From Acidobacteriota bacterium (lineage in GTDB: Bacteria > Acidobacteriota > Terriglobia > Acidiferrales > UBA7541), in contig JAFDVY010000009.1 in assembly GCA_018268785.1 (NCBI GenBank), positions 1-55,783 of the forward strand: DNA of 55,783 nucleotides. The letters run 5' to 3'. The position numbers and the translations under genes are program-made. The notes under the pieces are model-generated. The model saw nothing but the letters and a program-made list of their open reading frames with translations, did not search any database and was not told where the DNA came from. Shown here piece by piece: positions 8,202 through 17,833 of the stretch (the stretch's first letter is position 1; each line of letters begins with the position of its first letter).

Positions 8202-9665
8202 ATGCAGCGCAACGTCCGGCAGCACGTTCTACGCATGATCGCAGCGCTTTGCATCGTTGCCGCGATTGCAGCGTTCTATCGCAAAGAGTTTCCCACGGTC
8301 AATCAAACGACAGTAGCGCTGTCATTCCTTTTGGCAATTTTGGCAGTTTCCGCGGCGTGGGGCATGGCCGTGTCGGCGTTAATGTCGGTGGCGGCAATGC
8401 TTGCGTTCAATTATTTTTTTCTGCCGCCGGTTGGCCATTTGACGGTGGCCGATCCAGAAAACTGGGCGGCGCTGCTGGCGTTTCTTGTGACGGCGATTGT
8501 GGGGAGCCAGCTTTCGAGCCGAATCCGAAAAGAAGCGGACGTGGCGCACCGGCGCCGGACCGAGATCGAGCAGTTGTATGCGTTCAGCCAGAAATTGCTG
8601 GGAGAAGGAAATGTCATTCAGTTGTTGAACGCGATTCCGAATCACATCGTGGAGTCATTCGAAGCGGGAGCGGCAAGCGTATTTCTGGCGGAAAAACAGA
8701 AATTTTACGGTTCAGAATATGGGACGCCACAACTGGAAGAAAAGCAGCTAAAGGCAGCGTTCGACAAAGAGGAGCCGCTAATCGATGGAGCGGAGCGTTT
8801 CAGTTATGCGCCGGTACGATTGGGGATAAAGTCGATTGGGAGCTTTGGGATTTCCGGCGCTCGATTGACGCGACACACGCTGGAGGCGGTGGGAACTTTG
8901 CTGGGGATCGCGATTGAGCGGGCGCGCGCGGTGGAACAACTGAGCAAGGCAGAAGCAGACCGGCAGAGCGAACGATTGAGATCGGCGCTGCTGGATTCGA
9001 TCACGCACAATTTCAGGACTCCGCTGACTTCGATCAAGGCTTCGGTGACTTCGCTGCTTTCCGAACGGCCGCCAAAAGCCGAGCAAAGGCGCGAGTTGCT
9101 GGAGATTATGGATGAGGAGTGCGACCGATTGAACCGGTTGATTGAAGATGCCGCGGAGATGGCGAGACTGGAAGCGGGCGAAGTGGAGCTGCAATTTTCA
9201 CCGGTGGGAGTACGGGAGCTGATCGACGCGGCGATGGAGAACTGCAAGTTTGCGCTGGGAGAAAGAAAGATCGAGTTTCAGATTCGGGACGGATTGCCAC
9301 AGGTGAGAGCGGATCTGGCGCGGGCGAAAGAGGTTTTGGTACAACTGCTGGATAACGCGAGTCTGTATTCGGAAAGGGGAAAGCCGATTGCGGTGAATGC
9401 GGAATCCAATGGAAACAGCGTGATGATCAGCGTGGCGGATCATGGGCCAGGGATTGATGCAATGGAGCAGGGGCTGATATTCGATAAATTCTATCGCGGG
9501 AAGGGCCAGCGGGCCGTGGTGCAAGGCACAGGAATGGGGCTTTCGATCGCGAAGGCGATTGTGGAGGCGCACGGCGGTTCGATCAATATGACGAGCCAAC
9601 CGGGGCGCGGATCGGTATTTTCTTTTACGCTGCCTGTTGCGCGAGGATCGGGCGAAGCGCGATGA
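8202..9665 (+). CDS. KdpD-like sensor histidine kinase lacking the N-terminal KdpD domains
   Basis: 487 residues. The N-terminus has the four closely spaced helices of the KdpD membrane domain (DUF4118), e.g. 'AMLAFNYFFLPPVGHLTVAD'. A linker and a GAF-like region follow (about 130-245). The kinase core has the H-box 'DSITHNFRTPLTS' (phospho-acceptor about H269), the N-box 'QLLDNASLYS', and the G-boxes 'VADHGPGID' and 'GTGMGLSIAKAIVEAHGG'. Classical KdpD is near 900 residues with a KdpD sensor domain and a Usp domain; both are absent. The gene overlaps the response regulator by ATGA, so the two are translated together. No kdpFABC genes are visible, so potassium control is not established. Confidence 0.9.
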   Translation: MQRNVRQHVLRMIAALCIVAAIAAFYRKEFPTVNQTTVALSFLLAILAVSAAWGMAVSALMSVAAMLAFNYFFLPPVGHLTVADPENWAALLAFLVTAIVGSQLSSRIRKEADVAHRRRTEIEQLYAFSQKLLGEGNVIQLLNAIPNHIVESFEAGAASVFLAEKQKFYGSEYGTPQLEEKQLKAAFDKEEPLIDGAERFSYAPVRLGIKSIGSFGISGARLTRHTLEAVGTLLGIAIERARAVEQLSKAEADRQSERLRSALLDSITHNFRTPLTSIKASVTSLLSERPPKAEQRRELLEIMDEECDRLNRLIEDAAEMARLEAGEVELQFSPVGVRELIDAAMENCKFALGERKIEFQIRDGLPQVRADLARAKEVLVQLLDNASLYSERGKPIAVNAESNGNSVMISVADHGPGIDAMEQGLIFDKFYRGKGQRAVVQGTGMGLSIAKAIVEAHGGSINMTSQPGRGSVFSFTLPVARGSGEAR

Positions 9666-10369
9666 GCAGCCCGAAAGTCCTGATCGTGGATGATGCGCAG
9701 CAAGTGCGGCGCGTGCTGAGAACGGCGCTTTCTGCGGACGGGTACACGATTTTCGAGGCGGGGACGGGCGACGAGGCCCTGGAGATGTTTCGCACTTCAC
9801 CGCCGGATGCGATTTTGCTCGACGTGAATATGCCGGGGATGAGCGGGCTGGAAACGTGCCAGGAGCTCCGGCGGCACTCGGATGTGCCGATCCTGATGCT
9901 GACGGTGCGGAACGCGGAACGGGACAAGGTGCTGGCGCTGGATGCGGGCGCGGACGATTACGTCGTGAAACCGTTCGGGATGCAGGAGTTGCTGGCTCGA
10001 TTGCGAGCGGCGCTGCGGCGGCGCGGAGCGCTATCGAAGCTGACTAATTTTGAATCGAAACAATTGGCCGTGGATTTCGAGACACGGCAAGTAACGGCGC
10101 ACGGGAAAGAGGTTCATTTAACGCCGAAAGAATTTGAGCTGCTGAAGCAATTGATTATGAATGCAGGGAAACCGTTGACGCACCGGAGATTGCTGCAGGC
10201 GGTGTGGGGACCGGATTACGGGGATGAGCCAGAATATTTGCGAGTGATGGTGAATCAACTGCGGAAGAAAATTGAAGTGGATCCATCGAAGCCGAAACTG
10301 CTGTTGACGGAACCGTGGGTGGGGTACCGATTTCAGCCGCCCAAGGAGAAGAAGGAAGAAGCGGAGTGA
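9662..10369 (+). CDS. OmpR/KdpE-family response regulator
   Basis: 235 residues. The receiver domain has the acidic pair near the start ('LIVDDAQQV'), phospho-acceptor aspartate about D54 in 'AILLDVNMPGMSG', a threonine in 'LMLTVRN' and the conserved lysine in 'DDYVVKPFG'. A winged-helix effector domain follows ('HLTPKEFELLKQLI', 'LRVMVNQLRKKIE', 'TEPWVGYRF'). Its start overlaps the kinase stop, and the next gene begins within about 15 bp, so a phosphorylated regulator could control its own operon including the oxidoreductase. Overall it is closest to KdpE-like regulators; its targets are not visible. Confidence 0.92.
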   Translation: MSSPKVLIVDDAQQVRRVLRTALSADGYTIFEAGTGDEALEMFRTSPPDAILLDVNMPGMSGLETCQELRRHSDVPILMLTVRNAERDKVLALDAGADDYVVKPFGMQELLARLRAALRRRGALSKLTNFESKQLAVDFETRQVTAHGKEVHLTPKEFELLKQLIMNAGKPLTHRRLLQAVWGPDYGDEPEYLRVMVNQLRKKIEVDPSKPKLLLTEPWVGYRFQPPKEKKEEAE

Positions 10370-10383
10370 AGAATTCGGCCCGG

Positions 10384-13269
10384 ATGACGACGGAAAATTT
10401 ACAGTTCGAACAGGAATTGAAGAGAGCGGTGAGCGGGACGGTCAGCTTTGCCGCCGGCGAGCGCGCGCTTTATGCGATGGACGGATCGAATTACCGGCAG
10501 GCGCCGATCGGCGTGGTGATTCCGCGGACGATTGAAGACGTTACGGCGGCGATGGATGTTTGCAGGACATTTGGCGCTCCGATTTTTTCACGCGGAGGCG
10601 GGACGAGCCTTTCCGGGCAGTGCTGCAATGCGGCGATAGTGATTGATTGGAGCCGGCACCTGAACCGAATTTTGGAGATTGATGCCGGGGAGCGGTTTGC
10701 TCGCGTGCAGCCCGGCGTAGTGTGCGATCAATTGCGCGATGCGGCTTCGCCGTTCGGTTTGACCTGGGGGCCGGACCCCGCAACGCATACGCATTGCACG
10801 TTTGGCGGAATGATCGGAAACAATTCCTGCGGCGTACATTCGCAGATGGCGGGGAAAACCGTAGATAACGTTCTGGAGCTAGAGATTTTGCTCTACGACG
10901 GCACGCGGATGACGGCGGGACCGACGACGCAGGCAGACCTGGAAGCAAAGATCGCGGCGGGTGGACGAATTGGCGGAATTTATGCGCGGCTTTCTTCGTT
11001 GCGCGCGAAATACGAAAAGTTGATTCGCGAGCGCTACGTGAGGATTCCGCGGAGGGTTTCGGGATACAACTTGGATGAATTGTTGCCCGATGAAAAAGGC
11101 AATTTCAATCTGGCGAAGGTGCTGGTCGGTACGGAATCCACGTGCGTAACGGTGACAGAAGCGAAAGTGCAGTTGGTGGAGGGGCGGCTTTCGCGGGCGC
11201 TTGTTGTGCTTGGCTTTGCAAATATTTTTGAAGCGGCGGACCACACGGCAGAAGTGGTAGCACATGGTCCGGTGGGACTCGAGGGGTTTGATCGCGTTAC
11301 GGCTCGGAATATTTTGAAAAAAGGATTGTTGCAAGGCGAGTATCTTCCACTGTTGCCGGAGGGCAATGGATGGCTGATGGTGGAATTCGGCGCGACACAA
11401 ATGGAAGAAGCGGAAGAGAGAGCGCGAGGTTTTTTGCGCGCGTTTGAAGGCAGAAGGGGAGTGAACTCGCGCTTGTTGCTGGATCCGCGAGAGCAGAGAA
11501 AAGTTTGGATATTGCGTGAGTCGGGGCTTGGCGCGAATTCTCATGTGCCTGGGGAGCCGCCCAGTTGGGAAGGCTGGGAGGACTCGGCGGTATCGCCGGA
11601 AAAACTGGGGCCGTATTTGCGGGAGATGCAGGCGCTCTTTGACAAGTATGAATACAGAGCATCCATGTACGGACATTTTGGACATGGATGCGTTCACAAC
11701 CGAGTGACGTTTGATTTGGGAACGCCTGCGGGAGTGAAGAAGTGGCGCACGTTCATGGACGAAGCGACGGATTTGTGCGTGAAGTACGGCGGATCTCTTT
11801 CCGGCGAGCATGGCGACGGGCAGGCGCGGGCGGAATATTTGCCGAAGATGTTTGGACCGGAGCTGGTGCAGGCGTTTCGAGAGTTCAAAGCAATTTGGGA
11901 TCCGGATGGAAAAATGAATCCGGGAAAAGTGGTGGAACCTTACCGGATCGACGAGAATCTGCGGCTTTCCACGAAAACGAAACTGAAGACAATCGAAACG
12001 CACTTCTCCTTCCCGGAAGACGGCGGAGAATTTGGGAATGCGGTGGAGCGGTGCGTGGGCGTGGGAAAGTGCAGGCGAACCGCTGGCCAGGGCGAGCAGG
12101 ACACGATGTGCCCGAGTTTTATGGCCACGCGCGAAGAGAAGCACTCGACGCGCGGACGCGCGCATTTGCTTTGGGAAATGACACGTGGAGACGTGGTGTG
12201 CGACGGTTGGAAAAGCGAAGAGGTGAAGGAGGCGCTGGATCTTTGTCTGTCTTGCAAGGGATGCAAAGGCGATTGCCCTGTGAATGTGGACGTGGCGACG
12301 TACAAAGCGGAGTTTCTTTCGCACTACTGGGAAGGCCGGATGCGGCCGCTGCGCGCATTTGTTTTTGGATGGATCAATAAGTGGGCGGCGATGGCAGCGA
12401 TTGCGCCGCGACTGGCGAATGGAATTGTGCGGGTGCCGCTGGCAGGCGCAGCGGTGAAGAAATTATTAGGGATTGCAAAGGAAAGAGAGCTGCCGGCGTT
12501 TGCGAAGACGACGTTTCGAGCGGCATTTCGCAAGCGAACTGCGCAGGAAGCGGTCAAGGCTCGAGTAATGCTTTGGGCGGATACATTCAACAACAATTTT
12601 CGGCCATCAACTCTGGAAGCAGCAGTGGAAGTTCTGGAAGCGGCCGGATTTCGAGTGACGATTCCACAAGTGCGGCTCTGTTGCGGAAGGCCATTGTACG
12701 ACCACGGATTTCTGGACATGGCGAAAACGTATCTGGAGCGAATTCTAGAGGCGTTGCAGGAACCGATTGAGAAGGGGATTCCGCTCGTGGTACTCGAGCC
12801 CAGCTGCTGCAGCGTGTTTCGCGACGAAATGCTCAATCTGTTTCCGAAGCGCGAGGATGCGAACAAACTGGCGGGGCTGACACTGACTTTTGCGGAATTT
12901 CTGCAAAAGCATGCGCCAGATTTTTCCGCGCCAAAGCTGGAGCGAACGGCAATTGTGCAAGGACACTGCCATCACAAGGCCATAATGAGGATGCGGCACG
13001 ACAAATCTTTGCTGGAGAAGTTCGGTTTGCGGTACGAAGTGCTTGAATCGGGATGCTGCGGCATGGCGGGGGCGTTTGGGTACGAGGCGGAAAAGTATGA
13101 CATTTCGATGGCTTGCGGCGAACGCGTCTTGCTGCCGCGGGTGCGTCTGGAACCAGAGCAAACTCTGCTTGTCGCCGATGGATTCAGTTGCCGCGAGCAG
13201 ATTGAACAAGCGACGGGGCGCAAAACCCTTCACCTGGCAGAAGTGATTCGAATGGCGCTGCGGGGTTGA
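10384..13269 (+). CDS. GlcD-GlcF-type fusion: FAD-linked oxidase plus 4Fe-4S/CCG domains
   Basis: 961 residues from the ATG at 10384; a GTG at 10366 overlapping the previous stop is an alternative start. The N-terminal half is a vanillyl-alcohol-oxidase-type FAD domain ('GAPIFSRGGGTSLSGQCCN', 'GMIGNNSCGVHSQMAGKT') with the FAD-oxidase C-terminal domain ('YGGSLSGEHGDGQARAEYL'). Then come two 4Fe-4S motifs, near residues 557-575 ('CVGVGKC...MCPS') and 621-632 ('CLSCKGCKGDCP'). Two cysteine-rich CCG domains follow ('CCGRPLYDHG', 'ESGCCGMAGAFG'). Such fusions oxidise 2-hydroxy acids such as D-lactate or glycolate and pass electrons to the quinone pool at the membrane. The specific substrate cannot be told. 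It lies directly behind the two-component pair and is probably co-transcribed. Confidence 0.9.
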   Translation: MTTENLQFEQELKRAVSGTVSFAAGERALYAMDGSNYRQAPIGVVIPRTIEDVTAAMDVCRTFGAPIFSRGGGTSLSGQCCNAAIVIDWSRHLNRILEIDAGERFARVQPGVVCDQLRDAASPFGLTWGPDPATHTHCTFGGMIGNNSCGVHSQMAGKTVDNVLELEILLYDGTRMTAGPTTQADLEAKIAAGGRIGGIYARLSSLRAKYEKLIRERYVRIPRRVSGYNLDELLPDEKGNFNLAKVLVGTESTCVTVTEAKVQLVEGRLSRALVVLGFANIFEAADHTAEVVAHGPVGLEGFDRVTARNILKKGLLQGEYLPLLPEGNGWLMVEFGATQMEEAEERARGFLRAFEGRRGVNSRLLLDPREQRKVWILRESGLGANSHVPGEPPSWEGWEDSAVSPEKLGPYLREMQALFDKYEYRASMYGHFGHGCVHNRVTFDLGTPAGVKKWRTFMDEATDLCVKYGGSLSGEHGDGQARAEYLPKMFGPELVQAFREFKAIWDPDGKMNPGKVVEPYRIDENLRLSTKTKLKTIETHFSFPEDGGEFGNAVERCVGVGKCRRTAGQGEQDTMCPSFMATREEKHSTRGRAHLLWEMTRGDVVCDGWKSEEVKEALDLCLSCKGCKGDCPVNVDVATYKAEFLSHYWEGRMRPLRAFVFGWINKWAAMAAIAPRLANGIVRVPLAGAAVKKLLGIAKERELPAFAKTTFRAAFRKRTAQEAVKARVMLWADTFNNNFRPSTLEAAVEVLEAAGFRVTIPQVRLCCGRPLYDHGFLDMAKTYLERILEALQEPIEKGIPLVVLEPSCCSVFRDEMLNLFPKREDANKLAGLTLTFAEFLQKHAPDFSAPKLERTAIVQGHCHHKAIMRMRHDKSLLEKFGLRYEVLESGCCGMAGAFGYEAEKYDISMACGERVLLPRVRLEPEQTLLVADGFSCREQIEQATGRKTLHLAEVIRMALRG

Positions 13270-13317
13270 TTGACAAGAAGGCGCGCCAGCTTCATCGCAT
13301 TCCCACAAAAAAGCGCA

Positions 13318-13614
13318 CTAGCCGCCGGCAATTGCGCCAATGACGAGGAAGGGTTCTGCGCCGGAGACGACTGCTTCAGGCACCGGTGAGTCCGGCGATT
13401 CAAGAGAAAGATCTTCTCCGCAGGCAAAGAAGCGCAGGAAGGGGCGCCGTTCCAGCGTTACGTGGTCTCGGATCGTGCCTTTCAACATCGGATACTCGGC
13501 CTCAATTGCATCGACAATCGAACGCAACGTGACGCGGCCCGGCACGTCGACCTGAACTTCCATGCCGACGTGCGCGAGCGTGCGGAGATGCTGCGGCAAA
13601 ACGACGCGAATCAT
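13318..13614 (-). CDS. MoaD/ThiS-like ubiquitin-fold protein with C-terminal Gly-Gly
   Basis: 98 residues. The predicted beta-grasp pattern ('[14 protein letters not shown]', '[15 protein letters not shown]', 'RFFACGEDL') and the exact C-terminal 'GAIAGG' match MoaD/ThiS sulfur-carrier proteins. Their terminal glycine is adenylated and thiocarboxylated by an E1-like enzyme. No moaE, thiG, E1-like or other cofactor-synthesis gene is nearby. Instead its ATG overlaps the stop of the upstream BNR-repeat gene (ATGA, 13611-13614), so the two are translationally coupled. A dedicated role with that partner is plausible but unproven; routine molybdopterin synthesis is less likely on context alone. Confidence 0.8.
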   Translation of the reverse strand: MIRVVLPQHLRTLAHVGMEVQVDVPGRVTLRSIVDAIEAEYPMLKGTIRDHVTLERRPFLRFFACGEDLSLESPDSPVPEAVVSGAEPFLVIGAIAGG

Positions 13615-14795
13615 TGCAGTGATTGCACCTCAACGGAGAGCACGCCGGGAAGATCGTGGACGATGGCGTTCCAGGAATCGCCCGCGTCGTTCGAGCCGTA
13701 AACTTGGCCACCGCTGGTGCCAAAGTAGATGCCGCATTTGTCGAGAGAATCTACGGCCATGGCATCGCGCAAAACGTTGACGTAACAATTCTGCTGCGGC
13801 AGGCCTTTGGTCAGGGCTTCCCACTCGTTGCCGCCGGTTTTGCTGCGATAGACGCGGAGTTTCCCGTCCGGCACAAAGTGTTCGGAGTCGCTCTTGATGG
13901 GAACCACGTAAACGGTTTCGGGCTCGTGGGAATGAACATCAACGACAAAGCCGAAATCGGTCGGCAGATTTCCGCTAACTTCGGTCCATGAATCGCCGGC
14001 GTTGTCGCTGCGCATGACGTCCCAATGCTTTTGCATGAAGAGAACGTTGGGGCGCTTCGGATTCATTGCGACGTGATGCACGCAGTGTCCAACTTCGGCG
14101 GTGGGGTTGGGAATGTAGAGCGAGCGCAGACCTTTGTTGATGGGCTTCCAAGTAGCGCCGCCGTCGTCGGTGCGAAACGCTCCCGCGGCAGAAATCGCGA
14201 TGTAGATTCGTTTCGGATCGCTGGGATCGAGAATGACGGTGTGAAGGCACATGCCTCCCGCGCCCGGCTGCCACGCGGGACCAGTTCCGTGGCCTCGCAA
14301 TCCGGAAAGTTCGTGCCAGGATTTGCCGCCGTCCTTGGAACGGAAGAGCGCTGCGTCTTCAACACCGGCGTAAACGGTGTTTGCTTCGGTCAGGGACGGT
14401 TCGATGTGCCAAACGCGCTTGAATTCCCAGGGATGCTGCGTGCCGTCGTACCACTGGTGGGTGGTGAGGGGCTTTCCCGTTTCCGGGGAGACGTCGTAAA
14501 CAAATTTGTTGCTCTCGCCTTTCGGCATTCCTTGGGGCGTGGTCTGTTCTCCCGGAGGAGTCCCCGGCTGAATCCAGGTCTTGCCGCCATCGTCCGAGCG
14601 CTGCATCACCTGGCCGAACCAGCCGCTGGTTTGAGAGGCATAAATGCGATTGGGGTCCACGGAGGAACCCTTCATGTGATAAATCTCCCAGCCGGCGAAG
14701 TGAGGACCGCTGACGGCCCATTTTTCGCGCTTGCCATCGGAAGTAAGAATGAACGCGCCTTTTCGCGTGCCAACCAAGACTCGAACACCGCTCAT
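13611..14795 (-). CDS. BNR/Asp-box repeat beta-propeller protein (sialidase/sortilin-like fold)
   Basis: 394 residues from an ATG with a good AGGAG site. At least five Asp-box motifs (S-x-D-x-G-x-x-W type) are spaced along it: 'SDDGGKTW', 'SKDGGKSW', 'TDDGGATW', 'SDNAGDSW' and 'SNDAGDSW'. This indicates a six- or seven-bladed propeller related to sialidase/VPS10 folds. There is no signal peptide: the protein begins '[19 protein letters not shown]', so it is probably cytoplasmic. Automated pipelines often call these exo-alpha-sialidase or glycosyl hydrolase, but I see no sialidase arginine triad or FRIP motif, so that name is unsafe. It is coupled by a four-base overlap to the MoaD/ThiS-like gene. 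Confidence 0.82.
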   Translation of the reverse strand: MSGVRVLVGTRKGAFILTSDGKREKWAVSGPHFAGWEIYHMKGSSVDPNRIYASQTSGWFGQVMQRSDDGGKTWIQPGTPPGEQTTPQGMPKGESNKFVYDVSPETGKPLTTHQWYDGTQHPWEFKRVWHIEPSLTEANTVYAGVEDAALFRSKDGGKSWHELSGLRGHGTGPAWQPGAGGMCLHTVILDPSDPKRIYIAISAAGAFRTDDGGATWKPINKGLRSLYIPNPTAEVGHCVHHVAMNPKRPNVLFMQKHWDVMRSDNAGDSWTEVSGNLPTDFGFVVDVHSHEPETVYVVPIKSDSEHFVPDGKLRVYRSKTGGNEWEALTKGLPQQNCYVNVLRDAMAVDSLDKCGIYFGTSGGQVYGSNDAGDSWNAIVHDLPGVLSVEVQSLQ

Positions 14796-14947
14796 CGTGA
14801 GCTCCTGAAGGGGAATTGGTAGAGAATCGGAAACTCCTGAGGTCCGGGACCTTTAGTGTAAAGCCGAGTTGGGCAACGGAAAACTACATATTTTCAGAGC
14901 GCCCCGGGTATACTGTCGCAACTTCATGGCGCGCCAGAGGCGGTAGT

Positions 14948-16378
14948 TTGGCAACTTCTTCCATTGCGGCGGATAGTTCCCGCGAAATTGTTTCCGCAGT
15001 TGAAATTCGTCTGACAAAAGAACGACGCCTCACGCTGGTTGCATTGACCAGCTTGATCTTCTTCACCGCGTGCGGTGGCGCATACGGAATCGAGCCGTTG
15101 GTTGGCTCGATCGGACCGGGGTGGGCCATGGTGTTTATCGTGGTGGCGCCTTTCATCTGGAGCTTGCCAATTTCGCTCATGGTGGCGGAGTTGACCACGA
15201 TGATGCCGGAAGAGGGCGGCTATTACATTTGGGTGCGTGAAGCACTGGGGCCATTTTGGGGAGTGCAAGAAGCGGTGTGGACGATGGCCGGTGGAGTCGC
15301 CGCGCTTGCCATGTTTCCGGTGCTGTTTGTGAGCTATCTCACTTATTTTATTCCCGCGCTCTCCGCATCGTCTGGCGTTTTGGCTCCGGGGATGAGCGCA
15401 CTCTTGCGATGGCTTGTGGCGTTTGGGATGGTAGTTGTCGTGACGATCCTTAATCTGCGCGGTTCGCGGGAAGTAGGAATTTCCACAAAAGTGGGCGCAA
15501 GCATTGTGGTGGGCGCTTTTTCCCTGTTGATCCTCTGCTGGATTACTTGGGGAAGCGGAATAGGAACATCCATCGGAATCGTTCGCGCAGACTTGGCAAC
15601 GCATCGAGGCGGCGCATTGCTGTTGGCAATTTCCTATATCGTCTTTAACTATTCGAACTGGGACAACGCTTCGACTTATGCGGGAGAAGTGGACCAGCCA
15701 CAACGAACCTATCCCATGGCGATAGGAATAGCGCTTTTTGTAACAATCCTAATTTATCTGGTACCTGTGTTGGCGGGAATCAGCGGTACGACCGATCCGA
15801 AAGTCTGGAGTGCAGAGCAAGGCTGGCCGGTCATCGGAAGATTGCTTGGCGGGCGCTGGATGGGAGCGATACTCGCAGGGGCAGGGATGGTCTCCACTTG
15901 GGGACTATTGAACGCGCAAATTCTATATGTTTCGCGCCTCCCTTTCGTGATGGCAGTGGACGGATGGCTGCCAAAGGCGCTTTCCCAATTCAATCGAGAG
16001 ACAGCAGTCCCGAAGCTCTCTGTGATTTGCTTTTGCGTCCTTACGTCAGTGTTTGTGGCCTTTTCCTTCGGAAGTCTCGCCGTCATTCAGTGTTTAATGT
16101 ATGCCGGTGCGCTGATTCTGGAAATTCTGGCGCTGTTCGTCTTGCGCGTTCGAAGGCCGGCCTCGAAACGAACTTTTCGAGTTCCTTGCGGGTGGTGGGG
16201 AATCGGCTACGTTTGTTTGTTGCCGCTCGCATTTTCCGGATTGATTGTTTACGCCACACTTCGCGATTGGCGGTCGTTTCCGATACAGATGAGCATTGTG
16301 GGAGCCGCAGTTGTTGCGGGCTTCCTTCTTTTTTTCCTGCGGCGCAAAGCCGCCGCGCAATTGAAAACGCGCGGATAG
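14948..16378 (+). CDS. APC-superfamily amino acid permease
   Basis: About 476 residues. There is no in-frame ATG near the N-terminus. The TTG at 14948 with an AGAGG site 7 bp upstream is the best start; the frame stays open upstream to a TTG at 14816, but that stretch does not look coding. About 12 hydrophobic segments follow. The first ('LTLVALTSLIFFTACGGAYG') carries the helix-1 glycine break of APC transporters; later 'MMPEEGGYYIWVREALGPFW' and 'YIVFNYSNWDNASTYAGEVD' are typical of the family. It should import an amino acid or polyamine, substrate not predictable. Transcription diverges from the BNR-repeat gene, and the MFS gene follows after about 60 bp. Confidence 0.87.
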   Translation: MATSSIAADSSREIVSAVEIRLTKERRLTLVALTSLIFFTACGGAYGIEPLVGSIGPGWAMVFIVVAPFIWSLPISLMVAELTTMMPEEGGYYIWVREALGPFWGVQEAVWTMAGGVAALAMFPVLFVSYLTYFIPALSASSGVLAPGMSALLRWLVAFGMVVVVTILNLRGSREVGISTKVGASIVVGAFSLLILCWITWGSGIGTSIGIVRADLATHRGGALLLAISYIVFNYSNWDNASTYAGEVDQPQRTYPMAIGIALFVTILIYLVPVLAGISGTTDPKVWSAEQGWPVIGRLLGGRWMGAILAGAGMVSTWGLLNAQILYVSRLPFVMAVDGWLPKALSQFNRETAVPKLSVICFCVLTSVFVAFSFGSLAVIQCLMYAGALILEILALFVLRVRRPASKRTFRVPCGWWGIGYVCLLPLAFSGLIVYATLRDWRSFPIQMSIVGAAVVAGFLLFFLRRKAAAQLKTRG

Positions 16379-16439
16379 TATAAAAAAATCGTCAAATCTC
16401 CTCAGGGCTGCCGCTTGTCTGTGCTAAAAAGCTAGCTCC

Positions 16440-17687
16440 ATGTCCCAGGCCAATTCGATGCAAGGCGGCGCAGCGACTGTCGCAAACGAAAGCGATTTCC
16501 ACTATTACGGCTGGCGCGTCGTGCTGGCCGCATGCTTTGGCGTGATGGGCGGCTTTGGTTCCCTTTTCGTTTACACGTTCACCGTTTTCGTAAAGCCCCT
16601 TAACGCGCAATTTGGCTGGAATCGCGAAGCAATCTCCATCGGCTTCGCCATTGCCGCCATGACAGTAGGCGTCTCTTCTCCTCTCATCGGGCGCCTTCTA
16701 GATCGATTCGGTCCGCGGCGCATCATTCTGCCTTGCATGTCTGTCTTTGGATGCAGTGTTGCTTCGCTGGCGTTACTCCGGCCCGCCATCTGGCAGTTTT
16801 ATGCGACATGCTTTTTAATTGGACTTGTGGGAAATGGCGCAGCCCACCTGGCATACGCGCGGTCCATTTCTACCTGGTTTCAAAAGCGGCTTGGCACTGC
16901 ACTCGCTTTGGTCATGGTGGGAGCGGGTTTGGGCGCCATGATTCTTCCCGCCGCTGCTCAGAGTGTGTTGACCCATTCGAACTGGAGAATCGCTTATATT
17001 GCCCTCGGTGGCCTTGCGCTTCTCCTCGGTCTTCCACTTAGCTGGCAATACATCGTCGAACGCGGCGCAACGCAAACTCGGACAACTGTTGCGGAATATT
17101 CCGGCCTCACCTGGCAGCAGGGCGCTCGCACCTATATTTTTTGGATCATTGTTGCCGTTCTATTCGTAAGTTCCATCAGCATGAACGGCGCAATCACTCA
17201 TCTTTCAGCGCTACTGACCGACCGCGGAGTCACTCCGGGAGAAGCTGCGCTTTGCGCTTCCGTTCTTGGAGGCACAAGCGTGCTCGGCAGGATCGGCACG
17301 GGCTGGTTGCTCGACCGATTTTTTGGAGCTCGCGTGGCATTCTTCGTCAGCCTGATCACTGCTGCCGGCATTTATCTGCTCGCCTATGCACACAACTTTC
17401 TTGGCGGCAGCGTTTCCGCGGCGCTCATTGGCATCGGGGCCGGCGGTGAAGCAGCAATCACACCGTACCTGTTGACGCGCTATTTTGGCCTTCGTGGTTT
17501 TTCCACCTTGTACGGACTCACCTGGACGTTCTATGCAGCCGCGGGAGCGAGCGGCCCGGTGATTCTCGGCCGGGCCTATGATTCGACTGGCTCGTATGTT
17601 TCGTTCCTAGTGATTCTTGGCGCGGCTTTGGCGATGGCCGGTTTCGCAAATCTCTTTCTGCCGAAATACCCGCGGATAGATTCTTAA
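16440..17687 (+). CDS. Major facilitator superfamily transporter
   Basis: 415 residues with about 12 membrane segments. The loop 2-3 signature is 'SPLIGRLLDRFGPRRIILP', and its counterpart in the second half is 'LGRIGTGWLLDRFFGARVAF'. The N-terminus 'YYGWRVVLAACFGVMGGFG' resembles the monocarboxylate/oxalate-formate branch of the MFS. It probably moves an organic acid or sugar acid. It lies just upstream of the GH51 gene on the same strand, about 150 bp from it, but the operator-like dyad between the two suggests GH51 has its own promoter. Confidence 0.88.
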   Translation: MSQANSMQGGAATVANESDFHYYGWRVVLAACFGVMGGFGSLFVYTFTVFVKPLNAQFGWNREAISIGFAIAAMTVGVSSPLIGRLLDRFGPRRIILPCMSVFGCSVASLALLRPAIWQFYATCFLIGLVGNGAAHLAYARSISTWFQKRLGTALALVMVGAGLGAMILPAAAQSVLTHSNWRIAYIALGGLALLLGLPLSWQYIVERGATQTRTTVAEYSGLTWQQGARTYIFWIIVAVLFVSSISMNGAITHLSALLTDRGVTPGEAALCASVLGGTSVLGRIGTGWLLDRFFGARVAFFVSLITAAGIYLLAYAHNFLGGSVSAALIGIGAGGEAAITPYLLTRYFGLRGFSTLYGLTWTFYAAAGASGPVILGRAYDSTGSYVSFLVILGAALAMAGFANLFLPKYPRIDS

Positions 17688-17738
17688 AATGGATCCATGA
17701 ACAAACGGGATGGGCCGAATCGCCTTATTTCACGCATG

Positions 17739-17752
17739 TGCAATCGTTTACA
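17739..17752. promoter_or_regulatory. LacI-type operator upstream of GH51 gene
   Basis: TGCAATCGTTTACA is the exact reverse complement of the 14-mer before galK (25248-25261). It lies about 80 bp before the GH51 start, which fits repression by a LacI-type protein. It also argues against the upstream in-frame start at 17738, which would place the operator inside the coding region. Confidence 0.72.
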
Positions 17753-17833
17753 GGAACGCCCATCAAACGTCCGCCCTGTGTTATCCTCTGCGGCGTCACC
17801 AGCGGTTCCGCAACAACATCAGGCAGGACAAAC

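Noticed and set aside
8105-8917. Open plus-strand frame of 270 codons overlapping the sensor kinase.
   Set aside because: Out of frame with the kinase, glycine/arginine-rich composition, no family resemblance; it is a shadow.
10879-12324. 481-codon minus-strand frame inside the GlcD-GlcF gene.
   Set aside because: Histidine- and arginine-rich nonsense composition with no ribosome site. The plus-strand frame has intact FAD and Fe-S motifs.
13611-14795. Naming the BNR-repeat protein a sialidase.
   Set aside because: Asp-boxes alone mark a fold. No catalytic arginine triad or FRIP motif was seen and there is no export signal.
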